DNA of 64,000 nucleotides from Cryptomeria japonica (lineage: Eukaryota > Streptophyta > Pinopsida > Cupressales > Cupressaceae). Below the pieces are notes generated by a model. It made no database searches. It had not been told where the DNA came from and saw only the letters and a program-made list of their open reading frames with translations. Both the position numbers and the translations under genes were made by a program. The DNA lies in contig NC_081409.1 of assembly GCF_030272615.1 (NCBI RefSeq), forward strand, positions 209,915,190 through 209,979,189, read 5' to 3'. Below are positions 56,671-64,000 of the stretch, piece after piece (the first letter of the stretch is position 1; the number at the start of each line of letters is the position of its first letter).

Positions 56671-57830
56671 TTTAACCTCGTTGGAGCTCTAAAAACTTGC
56701 TGGCAATGAGACTCTATTCAGGATGCTTTTGAAGTTAGAATAATCCATGTAGCTAGTCATATAGGATGCTAAGGATCTTTAGTGAACACAAGAGCAGGAA
56801 TTAACTCATTTGCACTCACATGGGAAAAAGAAGATCAAAGTTTCAAGAATCTATGAGAAATTTTTCTGTGTCTCCATTTGTAAATCCTAGTCACTAAGTG
56901 TGTTAATTTTAATGTTCCAAGGGACCGTAAGGATCGATTGATTTCTTATCTATGAAATGTTTTGTACCTCTAGTTCAATTGATGTATTACAAAGTACTAA
57001 ACAAACATAGTCATCCTTGTTCTAATATGAAATGCATCTTCATCATGCATATTTCATCAACATAGGTCATATCAAAAATTCATTGTCTCCATACGTATTC
57101 TGCAGATCATCATGTCATATAGGTCTGCATATTGGGGGCATAACTAAGAAAATCCTTTAAAAAAAAAACATAAAATGTCTCGAACAAACTCCTAAAAAAA
57201 TCATAAAATGTCTTGAACAAAATCCTAAAAAAAAAATCACTAAATAAAAAAAAAAACTGACAAAATCGAAGCAAGAAAGCATAGACTATCCTTCAAACCA
57301 AATCAGCCACAGACAAACTCTCAAGTTCTGCAATCAAACTTATCGCATTTCTTGTTAATCAATCTATCAAACTCTATCAAACATCAACATGTCTTATACA
57401 AGGAAGGTTACACTCGAAACCAGACAGATCGATCTTATACAGGGCACCTAATCTTTGAAACTAGACATTCCTACCAATGATCACACAAATCAAAACAATG
57501 ACATCAATCAGTATGGTTACTGGATTTTGTCCACGGTAGTCTTATCTCTTGTACTGAAATGTCGCATCTTTTCTTTATCTTGTACATATCTTTTAGTCAC
57601 TTTCATGACATCCTGGTTCTTTTGGGACCCTTATGGATTGAAACCGATCACTATCCTAGTCTTAGGGTAATCAACTGATAAATTTACATATCCTAAGTAG
57701 TATCAACCAAGTCATCTTTCAGTCAATGGTACCTGATCATCCGCTCTGAGTCATTCACCTATCTCCTAACTACTACATAGTTTTATCACTGAGTACACAA
57801 GAAAAACAAGACTACTAAAAACAATTACTA
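56671..57830 (+). repeat. R repeat, copy 3
   Basis: Starts TTTAACCTCGTTGGAGCTC at 56,671, exactly 1,689-1,690 bp after copy 2. It carries the 'cataaaatgtc' short repeats at 57,170-57,225 and the conserved frame at 57,455-57,670 (PTNDHTNQNNDINQYGYWIL). Unlike copy 2 it continues into inverted distal L sequence at about 57,830, the arrangement also seen at 21,240 and 61,555. Confidence 0.6.
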
Positions 57831-59160
57831 AATTGTTTGAGATATGCATGAAATTTTCTTTGTGTGTTGTCTTTTACACTGACTTTCGCTTATTATTCCC
57901 TCTGAGTAACTCAAGGAAGTCTATCTTAACTAAGAGGATCAAGGATTGGGGGCATAATACATTTCTTTATTTTTTGCTTGTAGGAATGAATTCAATGATC
58001 TGAAAACATCTAATCAACTAGGTGTCTGTGATAAGTGCCTTCACATCAAGGAGAAATCATCACACATACCTCGACTCGGCTTATTTGTATGCTATGGGGA
58101 GGTTGGAGTCATTTCTTTGTTTGTTTGAGGGAATTTCTTAAATGTGCAATCTAGATGCATGTGTAATTTGTCCAAGGATATGAACGAAAAAAGGGTCATT
58201 GTAGACAAGATAATTAATATTGCATATGAAAAGGAAGGAACTCTACTTTTACTGCTTTGTTTGTAAAATTCTTAGTGATGAAAATTAAGCATTCATTCTA
58301 AATTTTATGCATTTAGAATGATTTCAATATAATAGCAATGATCTCTTAATGTTTAGAATGAGAGTTTGAAGCTTCATCATTCCTTAGCTAAGTGGTCTCT
58401 TCTTCATCGTTTCTCTGATCAAGTACTTGTGTATTGAGATGTTTAGTTGCATACATAAACATTTTATACAGATTCATACATTCATTTGTATTCATCTTAT
58501 TGTATTGAAAAATAAACACATTATAGGAGTTGAGAAAATACAACACCACAGGAGCCCAAATAATCTCTGCAAGCTGAAAAACCCGTTACAAGGAGAAGCA
58601 ATGAAGCAAATCACAGAAGGAAAGAATACACAAGAAAAATATGCTCCAAAAGATGAGAGCTCAATAATCTCCAAAATGTATTGTCAATAATAATCCTTCT
58701 TCATACAATGAAAAGAAAGAACTCAACCTTTAATAGGTCAAGAAACCCTAAAAGGGAAAACCTAGGTTTGCACATAATAATTAATTAAAATAATTAATTA
58801 TATGCACCTAAAGTTAGCTTAAGTGTAAAAGAGATAAAGGGAACTTAAATAATTAAACAAATAATGTTTAATTAATCAAGTAAATACCCGAATACTCTAA
58901 CACACATTTCCATTACTAGTTACTCATTCTCCTCATTACTCATTTTCATCCATTTTATTTGCATATGAAAAGAAACAACAACAAACATCCATATTCATTT
59001 GCATTACATACATCCATACTGAACATATATGCATACATATAGAATAAATCATATAGAAAAGCATCTCATAAATCGATCGACACAGGTACAATAAAGTCAA
59101 GTCAAGATCTTGTATATATAATGATCAAGTCTCAGGGTACAAAATAATGTCAACTGACAT
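57831..59160 (-). mobile_element. Inverted distal L segment carrying a solo LTR
   Basis: Reverse-complement copy of the distal L region (compare 61,556-62,500), recognised by 'gagtaactcaaggaagtc', 'gaaatcatcacacatacctcg', 'gagtacttgtgtattgagatg' and 'attactagttactcattctcc'. It is interrupted at 58,522-58,902 by a solo LTR. The small ORF seen at 18,175 is lost here. It fades near 59,160. Confidence 0.6.
58522..58902 (-). mobile_element. Solo LTR (381 bp) with perfect 5-bp target duplication
   Basis: Flanked by CACAT on both sides (58,517-58,521 and 58,903-58,907). On the minus strand it starts TGTTAGAGTATTCGGGT and ends CAACTCCTATA, the last bases being a decayed CA end. The paralogous L copy at about 62,280-62,310 reads straight through ('gaaaaataaacatttgcattac') without the insert, so the insertion is confirmed by an unoccupied relative. 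The sequence (TGTTAGAGTATTCGGGT start, A+T-rich U3) resembles Copia-type plant LTRs. The internal region was lost, presumably by LTR-LTR recombination. Confidence 0.88.
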
Positions 59161-59479
59161 ATACAAACTCCCATCGGAGAAAGAATCGTAAGGGCTACAA
59201 AAAATGGGTGTGTCTACAAAAAATCTAAGAGCTACACAAAAAGATCTAGCTCTCTGCCTCTCCCTCATCACCAGTGGTGGAGGAGGTGGAGCCTACTAAC
59301 CAAGATCCTACCTAGGTGCCCGAGCTCCCTCCGATTGAGCCATATATTGAGAGTACGGTACAACCTGCTATGCTACTCAAACTGCTACTCTGTAAGACAC
59401 AACATAATAGGCTACTCGACTTGTAATCCATAAGTCAAGTAATCCACATGTATTCAGGGATAAACATGTCCCATCTAAT
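59161..59479. other. Unassigned stretch, possibly old coding sequence
   Basis: G+C-richer than its neighbours at 59,250-59,340. The minus strand has Ser/Gly/Glu-rich readings there, but I recognise no domain and stops are frequent. Confidence 0.3.
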
Positions 59480-60100
59480 AGACATGTCAAAACAAAGAAA
59501 AATATGATCCAAAAAGAAAAATAAAAATGCAAAATCCCAGAAAGGCCCACAAAGAAAGAAGAAAAGTCAAAATTTATATGGGTTCCTAAGGCACCTGTAT
59601 AAGCAATGCGCTCTAAGGAACTACAAAAACATGAAAAATCAAAAACCATGTGGATCCCTAAGCGGCCGCTTGAAGCACAACAATCTAAAGAAAAATCAAA
59701 ATTGGCATCCAAAATTGTTGTTCCTCCATCCAAACCTTCCGACTCTATTCCTCCATCACCTCCTTCATCCATTTTTGGTTCTTATGCTCCAAAATTTGTA
59801 ACCTTTCCTCCATCCAAATCTCAAAACCTGAGATTCACTTCTCCTCCATATGTCCACCATCCCTCAAGGCATGTGCCAATGTTGATCTTTCCAGCATTTC
59901 CATCTATCCATACACAATTCTTCCAACATCCCATCCATTATCCAAAACCTCTTTTTCACCCTTCCATCTCTCTTATCCAATCCTTTGCATAAATCCTTGC
60001 CCTAGTTTCATTTCATTATCCGGCCAACATCTTTGAAAATACCTTCATAGCCGTGGTCTATTGCAACTCATATTCTAAGGGTACCATCCAAAGCAACGAG
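59480..60100 (+). pseudogene. Proline-rich W-x-P-K ORF ('X' repeat), copy 2
   Basis: The open frame 59,606-59,992 (128 codons) starts MRSKELQKHEKSKTMWIPKR and continues PLEAQQSKEKSKLASKIVVP, then a Pro/Ser/His-rich tail (SIPPSPPSSIFGSYAP, VHHPSRHVPMLIFPAFPSIH). It matches copy 1 (18,892-19,110) at most residues but stays open longer. The upstream phrase with the first W-V-P-K lies before the ATG and is out of frame or stopped. Function unknown. Survival of the frame in two copies could reflect past coding use in an element. Confidence 0.4.
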
Positions 60101-60890
60101 ACATTGGCATCCTTCTTCCATCCCCTAGCATGCCTCCATTATCTTCCAAAAAAAAGAAAAAATGATGAAAAAGTGAAAAAAAAAAGAAAAAAAAATGATG
60201 AAAAAGTGAAAAAAAAATCAGAAAAAAAGTAAAGAGAAATAAATTCGTCCTTGTGTGAAAACCACTTCTTGTGGCGCCTTGGGAAAGTACCATGATGAAA
60301 ACTTGGCAAACAGGCATCATGCACAATCCATTATCCTTTTGCACTTTACACTGGGGGCAAGTTCCATCCATGTACATCCATATATTATCCTTCTTCCTCT
60401 ATTATCCTTCATCCTCCACTATCTCTCATCCGCTCTATCTACGTTCATATCCCTTTTCCACCTTTGATCTTGAAAAGGTTAAGGATCTTTACAAGTTTTG
60501 TATGTCCTATATATTGTACTTGATCCACACCCTTTAGCTCCTATCCATTGCTCGCTTACATCCTTCATTACCACCTTTGATCTTGATTATCCTATTTGTC
60601 CCCTATCCTTATCTTGATTAACACTATGGACAAAATGCAAAAACATGTTTTCCACAAACCTCTTGACATGGCCACTTCTTTGGACCATATGGATTCATTG
60701 CGCTATATCCTTTCTTTACATCGCTATATCTTTGCTTTACATCGCTAAAATCCTTGGTTTACATTGCTATATCTGGACCCCGTGCTTGGATTAACATTGT
60801 CAGATAATCCTTGAAAGTGTCCACCATCATTCGTGTATCCATTCATGTACTCAAAATCCCCTTTGCCTTGCTAGACATTAGGAGCAAACA
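60101..60890 (+). repeat. Rest of X repeat, copy 2
   Basis: Continues the X module: A-rich 'gatgaaaaagtgaaaaaaaa' run at 60,150-60,235, then sequence whose reverse complement is at about 38,130-38,300 ('gccttgggaaagtaccatgatgaaaa'). Near 60,700-60,780 is a short tandem repeat of 'tttacatcgctatatc'. No domain recognised. Confidence 0.45.
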
Positions 60891-61555
60891 TCAAAATCCT
60901 AAAAAAATCATACAATGTCCTCAAGAAAATCCTAAAAATAAAAGAATTCACTAAATAAATAAAAAACTGAAAAAAATCAGAGCAAGAAAGCATAGACTAT
61001 CCATCAAACTATCAACCATATACAACCTCTCAAAGTCTGCAATCAAACTTATCTCATGTCTTGTTAATCTATTTATCAAACTTTATCAAACATCAACATG
61101 TCTTATATGAGAAAGAGTACACTCGAAACCAAATAAATCGGTCTTATACGGGGTACTTACTCTTTGAAACTAGAAATTCCTATCAATGATCACACAAATC
61201 AAAACAATGACATAGATTAGTATGGCTGCTGGATTTTGTCCAAGGTAGTCTTATCTCTTGTACTGAAATTTTGCATATTTGCTTTAGCTTGTACATATTT
61301 TAGTCATTTTTGTGACATCCTGGTTCGTTGGAACCCTCATGGCTTGAAACTGATCAATGTCCTAGTCTTAGGTAATCGACAAGAGCACTTTACATATCCT
61401 AAGCAGTGTCCAACAAGTCATCCTTACCTCAGTGAAACTTGGTCATCCACTCCGAGTTAGTTACCTATCTCCTAACTACTGAAGAGTTTTATCACTGAGT
61501 ACACAAGCAAAACAACATTACTGAAAACAATCACTAAACAGTTTGAGCTATGCAT
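60891..61555 (+). repeat. R repeat, copy 4 (5'-truncated)
   Basis: Only the right half of R: 'aaaatcctaaaaaaatcat', 'gcaagaaagcatagactatcc', 'cttatacggggtacttactc' and the end 'ttttatcactgagtacacaag'. The usual start (CTATAACCTCG and following 450 bp) is replaced by X sequence. Confidence 0.55.
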
Positions 61556-64000
61556 GAAAATTTATTTTTATGTTGTCTTTAATAAAATTTTGATTATTAT
61601 CACTCTAAGTAACTAGAGTAAGTCTATCTTGACTAAGAGGAGCAAGGATTGGGGGCATAATATTTTCATTGTTTTCTGCTTGTAGGAATGATTCTGATGA
61701 TCTGAAAACATCTCATCAGCTGGGTGTCTGTGATAAGTGCCTTCACATTAAGGTGAAATCGCCACACATACCTTGACTCCACTTATTTGAATGCTACAGG
61801 GAGGTTCCCATCATTTCTTTGTCTGTTTTGAGGGAATTTCTTTATTGTGCAATCTGGGTCCATGCGTAATCTGTCCAAGGATATGAACGAAAAAAGGGTC
61901 ATTGTGGACAAGATAATTAATATTGCACATGAAAAGCAAGGAACTCTAAATCTGCCTGTTGTGGTTGTAAAATGCTCAATGATGAAAATTAAGTTGTTCA
62001 AATCCAGTGACTAGGTTTCAGTTGCATCTCATTTTGCATCTCATCTTGCATTTCATTCTGCATTTTGTGAATTTAGAGTGATTTCGGTATGGTAACACTG
62101 ATTTCTTTATCTTCTGAATGAGAAGTTGGAAGCTTCATCATTTCTCAACTAAGTGGTATCTTTTTCATCATTCATTTCTCTGATCGAGTACTTGTGTATT
62201 GAGATGCTAGCTGCATACATGAGCATCTTATATAGATCCATACATTTCATTTTATACTTATTTGCATCCATATTATTTCATGAAGAAAAATAAACATTTG
62301 CATTACTAGTTACTCATTCTCCTCATTTATTTGCATCATCATTTATTTGCATAAAAGAAACAAAAATAAACACCCATATTCCATTTGCATTCATTCATCT
62401 ATATTGAAAAGAAATGCATACATATAGAATAAAGAATATAGAACAACATCTCATAATCAATCAACACAAGTACAATGAAATCAAATCAAGAGCTTGTAAA
62501 TCTGTTGTCCTGAGTCCATTTTCGGGATCGAAATCAAAATCTAATGTCAACTCTCTCATTGAAATTTCATAAAATTTGGACCACTTAGCGCTTTTCATCA
62601 AAAGTTCATTCTCTCTTCTAATTGCGCTCAATTTCTCATTAATCAACACTGAATCTCAATTTAATTTCTGCAAATCAACTTTGCACTCAATTTCTTATCA
62701 ATCAATGCAATATTTTCAAAAATTCCTGTGAATCAATTTGTGCTCAAATCATTATCATCGCTCAAAATTGCCTATCATCATGTACCCTCGCTATCTTTCG
62801 ATTTTTCTCCCGAGGGGGCATACTCGTGACCTTATGACCTTACATCTTCAAATGAGAAAATTTTCAAATCTTCATCGAAAGTCGAGCAAAATATCTTTTT
62901 CAACTAAAGAAAATCAATCAACTCCTCATTGCTAGGGGCATCTCAACTTCATCGCTTTATATCAAGTTGAGATCTCTCGATCATCTGAATCAAATCAATC
63001 TCTAGGGGCATATCAGTTTCATCACTTCATATCAAGCTGATATTTGTCTTTTATCTGAATCAATCTCTTAACGTTAATTAGTTTCATCGCTCTTCATCAA
63101 GCTGATTATTCGTTTAAACTCAATCAAGTGTTTAAAGAGTATCTTTGATCACACTCAATCTAAGAAGGTGTTCAGTATTCGTCGCTTTGGATAAGGCTGG
63201 ATAGTTTATCTTCACTCATCGTATCTTGATCAATCAAGTTCAAGATTGATTTTTATCATCACTTGTTGTATCTAAGTTCAATCAAGTTCTAGATTAGTAA
63301 GATCTGCATCTTGATCAATCAAGTTCAAGTTCGGTATCTTTGTTTTCTATCATTCCTAGTTCAATCAAGTTAGGGATTAGTATCACTTTAATCAGACTTC
63401 ATTCAGCTTCGTTGCTTCAAAACAAGCTAAACACCTCGCTTTTCATCTAGTTTGTGATCAATCAAGTTTAGAACTAGTATCTCCTAGACATCAACTATTC
63501 TTTGAACCAACGCGTTGCTCAGACATTAATTCAAAGAGGGGCAAATATAATACCCTAAAAATGGTCATCTAAACCATGGGCCCCTAATCTCGACAACATC
63601 ACCAAGGTCCTAACTAAAGACAATTAAATAAATCTTGAGCACACAATTAATTCTTTAATCATCAAATGTCACATGGCAAATTAATAACTCAATATTAATT
63701 AAATATTTATTTAATTAATTGATCATTCCAAGTAAATCATTTTAAACAATTATCTTATTTATTTTAATTAAATATATTTTGCATATTTAATTAAATAAAT
63801 CAATTTGCCATTAAATCATCAAAAGAAGGAATTAATTTTAAAAAATAAATTAATTTGCCATAAATCTTCAAAAAAGGAAACAAATCAAGAAAGAGGAATT
63901 GGAAATTATGAGCACAAATCTTCAAAAAAGGAATTAATTGACAAAAAAGAATTAAAATTTGAGAAAAGAAATCAATTGGAGATAATCTTGAAAAACAAAT
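61556..64000 (-). mobile_element. L repeat, inverted copy running off the window
   Basis: Reverse complement of about 16,230-18,600: distal part with the 72-codon frame (61,783-62,001, minus), 'gatcgagtacttgtgtattgagatg', the 'gggggcatactcgtgacctt' phrase (62,814), 'tgatcaatcaagttcaag' repeats (63,220-63,470), 'accctaaaaatggtcatctaaaccatgg' (63,551) and A+T-rich tracts to the edge. The start of L should lie about 0.7 kb beyond the window. It forms, with 15,562-18,605, an inverted pair about 43 kb apart. Confidence 0.6.
61783..62001 (-). CDS. Conserved 72-codon ORF in the L repeat, second full copy
   Basis: Counterpart of 18,175-18,393 with the same start, length and stop: GRFRVPCFSC, TLFSFISLD and KFPQNRQRNDG are shared. 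Differences are a handful of substitutions. Hydrophobic in the middle, no known family. It is probably an incidental frame in conserved repeat DNA, but the equal length in both well-preserved copies is worth recording. Confidence 0.2.
   Translation of the reverse strand: MNNLIFIIEHFTTTTGRFRVPCFSCAILIILSTMTLFSFISLDRLRMDPDCTIKKFPQNRQRNDGNLPVAFK

Noticed and set aside
60075-60377. Phe-rich minus-strand frame
   Set aside because: It is the translation of an A-rich plus-strand run, low complexity. The part shared with 38 kb reflects repeat DNA rather than a protein.

Overview
This window looks like intergenic DNA from a seed plant with a large, repeat-rich genome. A gymnosperm (conifer) is my best guess, from the style of the LINE, gypsy, plant-mobile-domain and PPR sequences, but I cannot confirm it without searches. 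It is strongly A+T rich. I find no intact host gene, no rRNA or tRNA gene and no CRISPR array. Almost everything I can identify is transposable-element sequence in several layers of nesting, heavily decayed. Many in-frame stops sit where CAG, CAA, CGA or TGG codons are expected, the signature of old cytosine methylation followed by deamination.

Layout. 0.7-1.9 kb: minus-strand Ty3/gypsy protease and linker remnant. 3.8-5.3 kb: a 364-bp Copia-type 3' LTR (+) and a separate Copia gag remnant (-). 6.7-26.1 kb: one nearly full-length L1-type LINE (+) flanked by 15-bp target-site duplications (13/15 identical). It is split between 11,546 and about 24,306 by a 12.7-kb composite block. The LINE itself appears to have landed in the 3' LTR of a minus-strand chromovirus (Ty3/gypsy with chromodomain) whose pol lies at 26.4-29.4 kb. 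The block inside the LINE contains two direct copies of a long LTR-like repeat ('L'), a plant mobile domain pseudogene (MAIN/MAIL1-like) between them, a proline-rich W-x-P-K repeat ('X'), a repeat 'R', an inverted piece of L, a gag N-terminus and a 2-kb gypsy leader.

29.4-44 kb: A+T-rich LTR debris, a 61-bp minisatellite, a minus-strand CACTA (En/Spm) transposase pseudogene, a PPR pseudogene whose repeats share the same TAG stop, a complete 374-bp TRIM element inserted in an X copy, a Copia-type LTR with a decayed coiled-coil ORF upstream, and a (GA)50 microsatellite.

44.2-55.0 kb: a tandem array of a unit of about 2.96 kb (four copies, the last truncated). Each unit joins a minus-strand gypsy gag fragment to the 2-kb leader, plus a 48-bp piece of LINE ORF2 that also occurs at the 24.3-kb LINE/element junction. 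The leader carries clustered palindromic TCGTACGA motifs (GTAC core). I consider this array and its motif clusters the most interesting part of the window.

55-64 kb: a 1,689-bp tandem duplication of R-containing sequence, further R, X and inverted L copies, and a 381-bp solo LTR with a perfect 5-bp duplication and a related unoccupied site at 62.3 kb. The L copy running off the right edge is inverted relative to the one at 15.6-18.6 kb.

No functional pathway is encoded. The genes relate to each other only as layers of insertion, duplication and rearrangement.
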